From positions 62,001 through 126,000 of the forward strand of contig NZ_QGTJ01000007.1 of assembly GCF_003182095.1 (NCBI RefSeq): 64,000 nucleotides of DNA, written 5' to 3'. The translations under genes and the position numbers were made by a program. The notes below the pieces were generated by a model, which did no database searches, was not told the origin of the DNA, and worked only from the letters and a program-made list of their open reading frames with translations. Shown piece after piece: positions 10,001 to 18,800 of this stretch. Numbering within the stretch: position 1 is the stretch's first letter; every line of letters begins with the position of its first letter. This DNA comes from Plasticicumulans acidivorans. GTDB taxonomy: Bacteria > Pseudomonadota > Gammaproteobacteria > Competibacterales > Competibacteraceae.

Positions 10001-11140
10001 ATGGCCAAGCGCGACTATTACGAGGTGCTCGGCGTTGCCAAAAACGCCAGCGACGAAGAGATCAAGAAGGCGTACCGCCGTCTCGCGATGAAATTCCATC
10101 CTGACCGCAATCCCGGTGACGCGGCCGCGGAGGAAAAATTCAAGGAGGCGAAGGAGGCTTACGAGATCCTCGCCGATGCCCGCAAACGCGCAGCCTACGA
10201 TCAGTTCGGACATGCCGGCGTCGAGGGTGGGCCGGGGGGTGCCGGTGGTGCCGGCGGACCGAATTTCTCCGACATCTTCGGCGATATTTTCGGCGACATT
10301 TTCAATGGCGGCGGGCGCGGACAGGGCGGCGGCGCATACCGCGGAGCCGATCTGCGCTACATGCTCGATCTGACGCTGGAAGAGGCGGTATTCGGCACCA
10401 ACGCCAAGATCCGCGTACCGGCGCTGGTCACCTGCCAGTTCTGTAACGGCTCCGGAGCCAAGAAAGGCACCAAGCCGAGCACCTGCCCGACCTGCAACGG
10501 TGTCGGTCAGGTGCGTATCCAGCAGGGATTCTTCTCGATCCAGCAGACCTGCCCGCGCTGCCAGGGGCGCGGCGTCGTCATTATGGACCCCTGTGATCAC
10601 TGTCATGGTCACGGCCGCGTCGAGGAGCAGAAGACGCTGTCGGTCAAGGTGCCGGCCGGTGTCGACAATGGTGACCGCATCCGTCTCGCCGGTGAGGGAG
10701 AGGCGGGTGAGGGGGGCGGACCGGCGGGTGATCTGTACGTGCAGATCCGCGTCAAGCCGCACCCGATCTTCACCCGTGAAGAAAACGACCTGCACTGCGA
10801 GGTGCCGATCAGCTTCACGATGGCCGCGCTCGGCGGCGAGCTCGACGTACCGACGCTCGACGGCCGCGTCAGCCTGAAGATTCCGGCGGAAACGCAGACC
10901 GGGAGGGTGTTCCGTCTGCGCGGCAAGGGCGTGAAATCGGTGCGCGGCGGTCAGCAGGGTGACCTGCTGTGCCGGGTCAGCGTCGAGACACCGGTCAATC
11001 TCACCGCCAAGCAGCGCGAGCTGCTGGAGCAGTTCGCCGCGACCTTGGGCGAGGGCGGGCATGAGCATGCGCCGCAGTCGCAGAGCTGGCTCGACAAGGC
11101 GAAAAAGTTCTGGGATGAAATGACCGGCTCATCGAACTGA
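10001..11140 (+). CDS. dnaJ: Chaperone protein DnaJ (Hsp40)
   Basis: DnaJ stimulates DnaK ATPase and delivers substrates. The 379-residue type I protein has the J domain (residues 1-70, with the HPD motif in [10 protein letters not shown]). A Gly/Phe-rich linker with repeated FGDIF units follows. The zinc-finger region has all four CxxCxGxG modules: [24 protein letters not shown] and CDHCHGHG. The C-terminal peptide-binding domains are complete. ATG 10001 gives [12 protein letters not shown], the family start. It is last in the hrcA-grpE-dnaK-dnaJ cluster and converges with the small gene at 11184. Confidence 0.98.
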   Translation: MAKRDYYEVLGVAKNASDEEIKKAYRRLAMKFHPDRNPGDAAAEEKFKEAKEAYEILADARKRAAYDQFGHAGVEGGPGGAGGAGGPNFSDIFGDIFGDIFNGGGRGQGGGAYRGADLRYMLDLTLEEAVFGTNAKIRVPALVTCQFCNGSGAKKGTKPSTCPTCNGVGQVRIQQGFFSIQQTCPRCQGRGVVIMDPCDHCHGHGRVEEQKTLSVKVPAGVDNGDRIRLAGEGEAGEGGGPAGDLYVQIRVKPHPIFTREENDLHCEVPISFTMAALGGELDVPTLDGRVSLKIPAETQTGRVFRLRGKGVKSVRGGQQGDLLCRVSVETPVNLTAKQRELLEQFAATLGEGGHEHAPQSQSWLDKAKKFWDEMTGSSN

Positions 11141-11147
11141 GCCGCAT

Positions 11148-11172
11148 GCGGCCCGCCGTCATGGCGGGCCGC
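11148..11172. terminator. Hairpin between convergent dnaJ and the nafY partner gene
   Basis: A perfect 10-bp stem GCGGCCCGCC / GGCGGGCCGC with a 5-nt loop lies between the two stop codons. No T tract follows on either strand, but the position suggests transcript end protection or termination for both genes. Confidence 0.55.
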
Positions 11173-11183
11173 TGCAACACGCT

Positions 11184-11462
11184 TCAGGCGCGGGTTGCGG
11201 CGAGCGTGCTCAGTGCGGCGGCGAGGTTCGGCACATGCTCGGCACCGTGCTCGTCGATGCATTCCCGGGCGAAGTCGAGCAGTGCATCGCCCTGTTCCTC
11301 GTCACCGGATTCGTTGTCGAGTTCACGCACGAAGCGCGTGACGCTGCCGGCCACGAGGCCGGTGAGCTTGCGGTTTTCGCCGACGATCTTCGCCGAAGTG
11401 ATGGTGTTGACGATCAGGTCGGCGACGGTGCGGTAGTAATCGGTCTTGGCAGACTGGCCCAT
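11184..11462 (-). CDS. Small conserved-looking protein of unknown function downstream of nafY
   Basis: I do not recognise a named family. The 92-residue product is acidic and mostly helical, with a TDYYRTVADLIVNTITSAK segment, a Gly/Val stretch and an acidic middle (ELDNESGDEEQGDALLDFAREC). It has no signal peptide or membrane segment and is likely cytoplasmic. ATG 11462 is preceded by GAGG with 8-nt spacing. An ATG at 11483 overlaps the nafY stop as ATGA and would add seven residues. Either start implies translational coupling with nafY, so a role beside NafY in nitrogenase cofactor handling is plausible but inferred from position only. Confidence 0.75.
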   Translation of the reverse strand: MGQSAKTDYYRTVADLIVNTITSAKIVGENRKLTGLVAGSVTRFVRELDNESGDEEQGDALLDFARECIDEHGAEHVPNLAAALSTLAATRA

Positions 11463-11479
11463 GGCATTGACCTCGCAGC

Positions 11480-12223
11480 TCATTCGTCGGTCGGTGCGGC
11501 ACCGTAGTTTTTCAGACGCTGCTCGGCGGCGACGCCGAGGGCCTTCAGCATCCACGGCGGCGGCGAACCGGCCATCATGCCCTGGAATTCGCTGAGGATT
11601 TCGGTCGCAGGACCGCCCTCGATGCGCTTGATCGGATAGATATTGGCGCGAATCACCTTGGCCGCTGCCGGCCCCCCCATCGACACTACGTAAAGCACGT
11701 GGCAATCGTCGATCAGTTGCGTGCGGAACAGGTTCTTGTCGGCGGCGAAATCGGCTTCCAGCGCATCGCGGATGCCGATGCAGCGGCTTTCAGTGGCCGA
11801 GACCTGGTAGACCAGGTAGCGCAGGCAGGAGCCGAAATGGCCGTTCAGCTCGTTGCCGCTGTCCGAGCACAGCGCGACGCGCAGCGAGTCCGGCATATCG
11901 CCTTCGGCGTAGGTCTCGATCTTCGGCAGGTTTTCGTCTTCCTGGGTGTCGCCCCAGAGAATACGGGCCGCGAGCTTCAGAGCTTCGAGGCCGATGCCGA
12001 TGTCTTCACCGTCTTCCTCGCCGTCGAGGCTGCCGAAGCCGGTCTTGAGGTCGGTGACGGTGATTTTGCGCAGGCGCTCGCAGTCGATCTCGTCGCCGAT
12101 CAGATCCTGCAGGACTTCGATCAGGCGGGGCAGCGTGATCGCCGGCATGGCGCGGGCGGCGAGGGCGATGCGCAGGGCGGCGTCGCGAGTGATGGGGGCA
12201 GCAGCGGGGGCGGGGCTGGACAT
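11480..12223 (-). CDS. nafY: NafY-type nitrogenase accessory protein (FeMo-co carrier)
   Basis: NafY of Azotobacter binds FeMo-co and apo-dinitrogenase and helps insert the cofactor. This 247-residue protein has the same two-part plan and near-identical length. An N-terminal helical NafY domain spans about residues 11-65 (ALRIALAARAMPAITLPRLI), an acidic linker follows, and a NifX/NifB-type domain starts near 113 (LRVALCSDSGNELNGHFGSC). His129 in HFGSC is the candidate cofactor ligand. Further landmarks are DCHVLYVVSMGGPAAAKVIR and the C-terminal PPPWMLKALG. ATG 12223 has GGAG 7 nt upstream. Upstream lie a -24/-12 promoter, an IHF site and a NifA site, so expression is expected under nitrogen fixation. 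No other nif gene is in view. NifX alone would be shorter and lack the N-domain. Confidence 0.9.
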   Translation of the reverse strand: MSSPAPAAAPITRDAALRIALAARAMPAITLPRLIEVLQDLIGDEIDCERLRKITVTDLKTGFGSLDGEEDGEDIGIGLEALKLAARILWGDTQEDENLPKIETYAEGDMPDSLRVALCSDSGNELNGHFGSCLRYLVYQVSATESRCIGIRDALEADFAADKNLFRTQLIDDCHVLYVVSMGGPAAAKVIRANIYPIKRIEGGPATEILSEFQGMMAGSPPPWMLKALGVAAEQRLKNYGAAPTDE

Positions 12224-12269
12224 CGACGGTCTCCATGAGCCTGGCGGGGCAGATGCGATACTTGCTGCC

Positions 12270-12285
12270 TGCACTTCCGGTGCCA
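12270..12285 (-). promoter_or_regulatory. Sigma-54 (-24/-12) promoter of nafY
   Basis: On the minus strand TGGCACCGGAAGTGCA matches TGGCAC-N5-TTGCA with one mismatch, and the invariant GG and GC are 10 nt apart. The predicted start is near 12259, about 36 nt before the nafY ATG. Confidence 0.85.
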
Positions 12286-12312
12286 GCCTGCGGAGGGCGC
12301 ATTGAGTTGCGT

Positions 12313-12325
12313 CAATGAATTGATT
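12313..12325 (-). promoter_or_regulatory. IHF binding site between the NifA site and the -24/-12 promoter
   Basis: The minus strand reads AATCAATTCATTG, a full match to the IHF consensus WATCAANNNNTTR. It lies in a short AT-rich patch midway between enhancer and promoter, where DNA bending is needed for looping. Confidence 0.7.
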
Positions 12326-12369
12326 TTAAAGTGATCCGCCTCGCAGCCCGAACGCAGGCGGATGTCGTT

Positions 12370-12385
12370 TGTCAGGTTTGCGACA
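12370..12385. promoter_or_regulatory. NifA upstream activator sequence
   Basis: TGTCAGGTTTGCGACA fits the NifA enhancer TGT-N10-ACA exactly. It is about 110-125 bp upstream of the predicted sigma-54 start, within the usual range. Confidence 0.8.
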
Positions 12386-12425
12386 AGCCGGCATGCAGCG
12401 TGCCGGCTGGTCGCAGCCGCGCACC

Positions 12426-12605
12426 TCAGTGCTGTGCGGGGGCTTTCAGCGGCAGCGGTCCGCTTGTCGTGCAGCTGTCGTGGGACAGGCTGGGTGTCTG
12501 CGGCGTATCGGCCTCGACCATTTCCTCTTCGTGCTCGGTGAGCAGCAGGCGGCGATGAGCGCGGATCGTGCCGTGCAGGCGCTTGGACAAGCGGCGGGCG
12601 CTCAT
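12426..12605 (-). CDS. Small ORF translationally coupled to the CoA-transferase
   Basis: This 59-codon frame begins at an ATG that overlaps the stop of the upstream CoA-transferase as ATGA, with GAGG 7 nt before it. The N-terminal half is strongly basic (MSARRLSKRLHGTIRAHRR), the middle is acidic (TEHEEEMVEAD), and the end is Pro/Ser-rich. I recognise no family. The overlap and ribosome-binding site favour a real small protein, but codon bias alone can create such frames. Its stop lies 40 bp from the NifA site of the next gene. Confidence 0.4.
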   Translation of the reverse strand: MSARRLSKRLHGTIRAHRRLLLTEHEEEMVEADTPQTPSLSHDSCTTSGPLPLKAPAQH

Positions 12606-14116
12606 GCTGCCGCCTCGGCCGTGCTGGCCAGCATCGAGCCGGTTTCGCGGAAGCGCACATGCATCTCGAAGGCGCGCTCCAGCCGGTGCGGCGTCTGGCC
12701 GCCGATGTGGGTGACCGCATCCTTGTAGTAGTCGCGCAGCAGATCGCGGTACTGCGGATGGGCGCAGCGCTCGATGATCACCGCAGCGCGTTCGCGCGGC
12801 GCCAGGCCGCGCAGGTCGGCCAGACCCTGTTCGGTGACCAGGATGTCGACGTCGTGCTCGTTGTGGTCGCAATGGCTGACCATCGGCACGATGCTCGAAA
12901 TACGCCCGTCCTTGGCGATCGACTTGGTGGCGAAGATCGCCATGTAGGCGTTGCGCGCGAAGTCACCGGAGCCGCCGATGCCGTTCATCATGTGCGTGCC
13001 GAGCACGTGCGTGGAGTTGACGTTGCCGTAGATGTCGGCTTCCAGCGCCGTGTTGAGTGCGATGATGCCGAGGCGGCGGATCACTTCCGGATGATTGCTG
13101 ACTTCCTGCGGGCGCAGCACCAGTCGCGACTTGTAGCGGCCGATGTCGGCGAATACGCGCCGGTAGGTTTCGGCTGACAGCGTGATCGACGAACCCGAGG
13201 CGAAGTCCAGCCGACCGGCGTCGAACAATTCGAAGGTCGAGTCCTGCAGCACTTCCGAGTACATCGTCAGGCCGTGGAACGGCGAATGGATGAAGCCGCT
13301 CAGCACCGCGTTGGCGATCGTGCCGATGCCGGCCTGCAGCGGCAGCAGCGAGGTGGTCAGGCGGCCGCGGCGCACCTCGTGCTCGAAGAACTCGATCAGG
13401 TGATTGGCGATGGCGGCGGTTTCGGCATCGGCCGGCAGGATCGTCGAGGCGCTGTCGGCCTTTTCCGAAACGACGATGGCGGCGATCTTCTCCGGCGGCA
13501 CCGGGATTGCGGTTTCACCGATGCGATCGGACGGATCGGTCAGCGGGATCGGCATGCGGTGCGGGCGTCGGCGCGGGATGTAGACGTCGTGCAGGCCTTC
13601 GAGTTCGAGCGGTTGCGTCAGGTTGATTTCGACGATGATTTTTTCGGCGAGGATGGCGAAACTCGCCGAGTTGCCGATCGAGGTCGTTGGCACGATGCTG
13701 CCGTCGGCATTGATGGCGATGGCCTCGATCACCGCGATGTCGACCGGGCCGATCTGGTGCGTGCGTAGCTGCTCGACGGTCTCGCTCAAGTGCTGATCGA
13801 CGAACATGACCTCACCGCGGTTGATCGCCTTGCGCAGCGTCGCGTCGGATTGGAACGGCAGGCGGCGGGCGAGCACACCGGCTTCGGTCAGCGTGCGGTC
13901 GACGTCATTGCCGAGTGAGGCGCCGGTGAGCAGGGTGATGCGGAACGGATCGCGGCGCGCGCGTTCAGCCATCGCGAAGGGAATGACTTTGGCATCGCCC
14001 GCGCGGGTGAATCCGCTCATGCCGACTGTCATGCCGTCGCTGATCAGTGCTGCAGCCTGATCGGCGGACATGACGCGGCTGCGTAGGTCAGCGCAGCGGA
14101 TACGCTCTTCGAACAT
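12602..14116 (-). CDS. Acetyl-CoA hydrolase / succinyl-CoA:acetate CoA-transferase family protein
   Basis: The 504-residue cytoplasmic enzyme belongs to the Ach1/AarC/YgfH class I CoA-transferases, which move CoA between acyl-CoA esters and acetate, succinate or propionate. N-terminal landmarks are ADQAAALISDGMTVGMSGFT and GDAKVIPFA. The catalytic Glu is expected in MYSEVLQDSTFELFDAG. The C-terminal domain has GGSGDFARNAYMAIFATKS and CDHNEHDVDILVTEQGLADLRG. ATG 14116 gives the usual N-terminus (MFEERIRCADLRSRVMSADQ); a longer open frame runs through AT-rich leader and is rejected. A 22-bp palindrome lies upstream at 14206. Exact substrate pair cannot be told from sequence. A role in acetate/propionate or PHA precursor metabolism is an inference. 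Confidence 0.92.
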   Translation of the reverse strand: MFEERIRCADLRSRVMSADQAAALISDGMTVGMSGFTRAGDAKVIPFAMAERARRDPFRITLLTGASLGNDVDRTLTEAGVLARRLPFQSDATLRKAINRGEVMFVDQHLSETVEQLRTHQIGPVDIAVIEAIAINADGSIVPTTSIGNSASFAILAEKIIVEINLTQPLELEGLHDVYIPRRRPHRMPIPLTDPSDRIGETAIPVPPEKIAAIVVSEKADSASTILPADAETAAIANHLIEFFEHEVRRGRLTTSLLPLQAGIGTIANAVLSGFIHSPFHGLTMYSEVLQDSTFELFDAGRLDFASGSSITLSAETYRRVFADIGRYKSRLVLRPQEVSNHPEVIRRLGIIALNTALEADIYGNVNSTHVLGTHMMNGIGGSGDFARNAYMAIFATKSIAKDGRISSIVPMVSHCDHNEHDVDILVTEQGLADLRGLAPRERAAVIIERCAHPQYRDLLRDYYKDAVTHIGGQTPHRLERAFEMHVRFRETGSMLASTAEAAA

Positions 14117-14205
14117 TGTCTCTCTCCCCGGGGTAGCGGTTTTGCAAACCTCTGCCGGACCGTGGACAGATGGTTCCATGAGCGGCCCGGAAGCGCGGCA
14201 GTTTA

Positions 14206-14227
14206 AGCTTGAAACTAATTTCAAGCT
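14206..14227. promoter_or_regulatory. Palindrome in the AT-rich divergent region upstream of the CoA-transferase
   Basis: AGCTTGAAA-CTAA-TTTCAAGCT is a perfect 9-bp inverted repeat about 90 bp upstream of the CoA-transferase start and 88 bp upstream of the glycosylase start. The surrounding 14200-14310 stretch is far more AT-rich than its neighbours. It may be an operator; no regulator gene is adjacent. Confidence 0.4.
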
Positions 14228-14314
14228 GTGAAAATTTCTAATACAAAATATCTGAAAATTTGTTAATAACAGCGTGATTTTATTGTATTTAATTTTATTT
14301 TCCGAGGTGATTTT

Positions 14315-14839
14315 ATGGAAAACTTGTTGAAAGGATTTGATCCGATTGCCGGCTCGGACGCACGCGCACTGGTGTTGGGTTCGATGCCGAGCGTGGCGTC
14401 GCTGACGGCGGGGGAGTACTACGCGCATCCGCGCAATCACTTCTGGCCGCTGATGGCCGCCTTGTACGGTACGCCGGCCGATGCCCCCTATGCCGAGCGT
14501 GCTGCGGCGCTGCGCCAGGCCGGCGTCGCCGTCTGGGATGTGCTGGCGGCCTGCCGTCGCGAGGGCAGCCTCGACAGTGCAATCGATCCAGCTTCAATGC
14601 AGATCAATGACTTCCCCGCATTTTTTGCAGCGCATCCGCAGCTTCGGCACGTGTTCTTCAACGGCACGACGGCGGAGACGGTGTTTCGCCGCTGGGTGTT
14701 GCGCCGACTCGACGGACTGGAGCTGAATCTGGTTCGCCTGCCGTCGACCAGCCCGGCGCATGCCGGACAGACGTTTCGACAAAAGCTGGCAGCGTGGAAG
14801 TGTCTGGCCAGTGTGACCCAGATCAGTGCAAACAATTGA
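14315..14839 (+). CDS. DNA-deoxyinosine (hypoxanthine-DNA) glycosylase
   Basis: This 174-residue protein belongs to the uracil-DNA glycosylase superfamily, in the group that removes hypoxanthine (deaminated adenine) from DNA. Motif A is LGSMPSVASLTAGEYYAHPRN followed by HFW. The central segment is VAVWDVLAACRREGSLDSAI. The DNA-minor-groove motif near the end is LPSTSPAHAG. These fit the short bacterial deoxyinosine glycosylase family. ATG 14315 is preceded by GAGG 8 nt upstream (CCGAGGTGATTTTATG). It is divergent from the CoA-transferase and stands alone on its strand. Confidence 0.88.
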   Translation: MENLLKGFDPIAGSDARALVLGSMPSVASLTAGEYYAHPRNHFWPLMAALYGTPADAPYAERAAALRQAGVAVWDVLAACRREGSLDSAIDPASMQINDFPAFFAAHPQLRHVFFNGTTAETVFRRWVLRRLDGLELNLVRLPSTSPAHAGQTFRQKLAAWKCLASVTQISANN

Positions 14840-14936
14840 AGTTGCCGGCAGTGGCGGTGATGCGCGTCACGTGTCCTACGCTGCAGATGGAGCAACATAA
14901 CCCTCGGGCCGCTGACCGCCGAGCGCCAAGCTTGGC

Positions 14937-15020
14937 ACGCAAAATCACGGAGCCGATGGATGAGTCAGCCGGATGCCGTGGAGAAGGCGGGGCGGTTTGG
15001 ATGTGAAGGTAGCCGGGAGG
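14937..15020 (+). promoter_or_regulatory. Structured leader upstream of the binding-protein/GGDEF-EAL pair (weak GEMM resemblance)
   Basis: The leader contains ACGCAAA (14937-14943) and, 20 nt later, TCAGCCGGATGCCG, both reminiscent of the 3' half of the class I c-di-GMP riboswitch. CACGG (14946-14950) and CCGTG (14976-14980) can also form a plain hairpin. I could not find a matching 5' half with the P1 strand and GAAA tetraloop, so this is only a candidate. Confidence 0.2.
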
Positions 15021-15027
15021 TGCCGCG

Positions 15028-15867
15028 ATGAGTCGTGCACTCGCCTGCTGCTTGGCGCTGGTTCTTGTCAGCGCGGGGGGCATTGTCTGGTGGGGGAGGA
15101 TGCTGGCGCCGGTGGATGCGGCGACACGGCTGACGCGAGAGAGCAGTCTGCGCGTCGGCTACGCCATTGAAGCGCCCTATGCTTTCGTCGGTCCGCAGGG
15201 GCTCGACGGCGAATCGGTGGCAGTGGTCAATGCCATGGCCAGCCGGCTCGGCATTCGTCGAGTCGACTGGGTGGTCACTGATTTCCACGAGCTGATTCCG
15301 CAACTTCTGGCCGGCCGCTTCGATGTCATTGCCGCCGGCCTGTTCACCACCTCGGAGCGCGCTCAGCGCGTCGATTTCTCGCAGCCCACCGCCTATGTCG
15401 GAGCCGGACTGTTGCTGCGTGTCGACGAGTCGCGCCAATACGCCACGCTGGCGGAGGTCGCCGCGGATACACATTTCGTGCTCGCTGTCGTGCGTGATGC
15501 CGTCGAAGAAACCCGTGCGCGCATGGCGGGCGTTCCGCTTGAACGCCTGCTGCGCGTTCCTGATGCTGCCAGCGGTTTCGAGGCCGTGCGTTCGGGGCGC
15601 GCGGACGGTCTCGCTTTGTCGGCGCCGACCCTGCGTGCCGGTGTGCGTGCGCCGGGACATGATGATCTGCGCGTCATCATGCTGAGCGGCGAGCCCATGG
15701 CGCGCCGTGACCGGCCGGCACTGGCGTTTCGCAAACAGGACCAGCGCCTGCGTCAGATCTGCGAGCGGGCGCTCGCAACGTATCTGGGCAGCGACGAGCA
15801 TCTGGTGCGAGTGATGCCGCTGGGCTTTACCGCCGACGAGCTGCGGCCGCAGGCGGGAGAGCGCTGA
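15028..15867 (+). CDS. Periplasmic solute-binding protein (SBP_bac_3 family), membrane-anchored
   Basis: The 279-residue protein has an N-terminal hydrophobic segment (about residues 4-25) that reads as an uncleaved anchor or signal. An amino-acid-binding-type domain follows: SLRVGYAIEAPYAFVGPQGLDGE, VDWVVTDFHELIPQLLAGRFDVIAAGLFTTSERAQRVDFS and a second lobe with LAVVRDAVEETRARMAG. No ABC permease or ATPase gene is near. Instead a sensor kinase-like GGDEF-EAL protein starts one base after its stop, so it probably feeds ligand information to that protein rather than to transport. GGGAGG stands 7-12 nt before ATG 15028. The ligand is unknown. Confidence 0.85.
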   Translation: MSRALACCLALVLVSAGGIVWWGRMLAPVDAATRLTRESSLRVGYAIEAPYAFVGPQGLDGESVAVVNAMASRLGIRRVDWVVTDFHELIPQLLAGRFDVIAAGLFTTSERAQRVDFSQPTAYVGAGLLLRVDESRQYATLAEVAADTHFVLAVVRDAVEETRARMAGVPLERLLRVPDAASGFEAVRSGRADGLALSAPTLRAGVRAPGHDDLRVIMLSGEPMARRDRPALAFRKQDQRLRQICERALATYLGSDEHLVRVMPLGFTADELRPQAGER

Positions 15868-15868
15868 G

Positions 15869-18800
15869 ATGGCCGCCGGCATGAAGCCAGTGGCGGCCCG
15901 TGAGGGCTGGCGCACGCGGCTGCCGCTGTTCAGCGTAACCGGCCTCGGCGTGTTGCTGCTCGGCTTGCTTGGCTGGCTGTATGCCTTCAGCGAAGCGAGT
16001 CTGGCCGGCATCGTGGCGCCGCTTGACGCTTCCGCTCAGGTACAGATCCAGGTGCTGAAAGCCCGCTTGCAGGCCGATCAGTTGCTGGCCGGGGGGCTGG
16101 TGGTGCATCCCGGCGAGCTCGATATGCGGCTGGAGCGGGCGCGGCTGGTGGCTGCCGACATTGCCCGCGGGCGCAGCAGCCTGAGCGGTGTGCCCGACGT
16201 CAGTACGCCGTCGGTGGAAGTCGTGCGTGCCGCGCAGCGTGTCGAGCAGGCGCTGATGCCCGTGCGTGCAGCGCTGAGCCGGCACCGCGATGGCTCCGGC
16301 GGCGATGCCTTGTCGATCCGTGTTGCCTTCGCCGAACTCAGTGCCGCGGGTGAGGCCCTGCAGATCGCCATCATCGACGCCGCTCACCGTGCACACGAAG
16401 AACGACGGCGTTTGCACGATGCGCTGGTGCTGACGGCCACGCTGCTGATCGGTGCCGTCCTGTGGTGGCTGGATCGGCAGATATGCGCCGATCAGCGTGC
16501 CGCTGTGGCGCTTGCTGACAGCGAGGCGCGGTTGCGGCTGTCGCTCGAAGCCGGGCGTCAGGGGCTGTTCGATCTTGATCTGATCAATGGTGTGATGGTC
16601 GTCAACGATGGCTATGCGCGAATGCTCGGCTATGACCACAGGGCGTTTCACGCCAGTTTTTCCGGCTGGCGCGGGCGGCTGCATCCGGACGACCGCGGCC
16701 GTGTGCTCAAAGCCCTCGACGACTATCTTGCCGGGCGCTGTGTCGACTATCGCGCCGAGTACCGCGCCAGCACTGCCGACGGACGCTGGCTGTGGCTGCT
16801 GAGTGTCGGTCGTGTCATCGAGCGCGATGCAGACGGGCGTCCCCGGCGTTTGGTGGGCACGCATACCGACATCACCGCACTGAAGCTCGCCGAACAGCGC
16901 GAACGCCATCTCAACCGCCTCTACGTCACCCTGTCGGCGACCAATCAGACCATCGTGCGTGCGCGCAGCCGCCAGGAGCTGCTGGTGCGTGTCTGCGAGG
17001 AGGCCTGCGCGCAGGGAGGTTTTGCCAGCGTCTGGATCGATCTGCGCGACGGCGGCGGCCTGGTCGCCTGCGGCGGTGCGGCGCCGTCGCGTCAGCAGCT
17101 GTACGCAGCGGCCGGCATCGTCGGTGCCGCCTGCCGTGCGCGGCAGCCGCAGCTCAGTGAAGACGGTGAGCTGGCGGTGTTCCCGATCCGTATCGATGAT
17201 GAGCAGGGGGTGGACGGGGCGCTGGTCGTGCGCGCTCGTACCGACGCGGCCATCGGCCATGACGACGTGCGCCTGCTCGCCGAAATGGCCGGTGACATCG
17301 GTTACGCCCTCGACAATTTGCAGCGCCAGGCGCAGCTGCGCCTGGCGGCTCAGGTGTTCGACGCGATGGGAGAAGGCCTGTTCGTGGCCGATCCGCAACG
17401 CCGGGTGCAGATGGTCAATCCGGCGTTTGCGGCGATGACTGGCTACAGCGTTGCGGACTGGTCGGGGAGCCTGCTGCGGCGGCTGGCCCCCGACCCGGAT
17501 GATGCCGGACACCTACGCGAACTGCTGGCGCAGATTGATCGCAGTGGACACTGGCAGGGTGAGATCTGCGCCCGGCGTCAGGACGGCGCGCCGTTGCCAT
17601 TGTGGCTGGGGGTGACCGCCGTGCGCGATGCGGCCGGCCGGCTGAGTCAGTACGTTGGCGTCGTCTCCGATCTCACCGAGCGCAAGGCCGCACAGGCGCG
17701 CATCGATTTCCTCGCGCGTCATGATGGTCTGACCGGCCTGCCGAACCGCGAGCTGCTGCGTGAGCTGGCGGCGCTGGTGCTGGCCCAGGCGCGGCGCGAG
17801 GGCGGCATCGCGGCAGTACTCAGCCTCGATGTCGATCGCTTCAAGATCCTCAATGACCTGTTCGGGCCGACGGCGGGTGACTGTCTGCTCGCCTGCTATG
17901 CCGAGCGCCTGCTCGCTGCACTCGGTCCTGCCGATCGCGCCAGCCGCGTCGGCGGCGACGAGTTCGTGCTGCTGCTCGGTGGTCTTGGTGATGTCGACGC
18001 CGTCGTGCGCTTTACCGTGCAGTTGCTGGAGAGTCTGGCGCAGCCGGTGGTGTTCGGCAGTGAGCGCCTGCAAACCTCGACGAGCATCGGCATTGCCGTG
18101 TTCCCGGATGACGGCAGCGATTTCGATGCCCTGCAGGCGCGTGCCGACACGGCACTGGCCGCGGCAAAAAGCGCGGGGCGCGGCGGCTACCGTTTTGCCG
18201 GCGGTCCGCTCGACCGCATGTCTCGCGAGCGCCTGGCGATGGAGCAGGGCATGCGTGAGGCACTGCGTCAGGGGGAATTCTGGCTGGCCTATCAGCCGCA
18301 GCTCGATCTGCACGACGGTCACGTACTGGGCGCTGAAGCCCTGCTGCGCTGGCGTTCTCCAAGCATGGGTGAGCTGTCGCCGGGGCGCTTCATCCCGGTG
18401 GCCGAGGAAAGCGGCCTGATCGTGCCGATTGGCGTCTACGTGCTCGAACAGGCGTGCCGTGACGCCTGTGCCTGGCCCGAGACGATGGCTGTCGCTGTCA
18501 ACCTGTCGGCGCTGCAGTTCGCCAGCGGGGACATCGTCGCCACCGTCGAGGCGGCACTGGCGGCGAGCGGGCTGCCGGCACAGCGGCTCGAGCTCGAACT
18601 CACCGAATCCCTGCTGCTCAGTGACGCGGCAACGGTGGCCGCCGCGGTCGAGCGCCTGCGGGCGCTCGGCGTACGCTTTTCGATCGATGACTTCGGCACC
18701 GGCTACTCCAGCCTGACGGCCTTGCGCCGGCTGGCGGTGTCGCGGCTGAAGATCGACCGCTCCTTCGTCATGGGCATTCTCGATGAGCGTGAAGATCGCG

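Noticed and set aside
14840..15027. Firm call of a class I c-di-GMP riboswitch
   Set aside because: Two 3'-half motifs fit, but no matching P1 strand or GAAA-capped hairpin was found at the 5' side, so it is kept only as a weak candidate.
15869..17512. Minus-strand frame of about 560 codons opposite the sensor gene
   Set aside because: The plus strand encodes PAS, GAF, GGDEF and EAL domains in one frame; the opposite frame has none.
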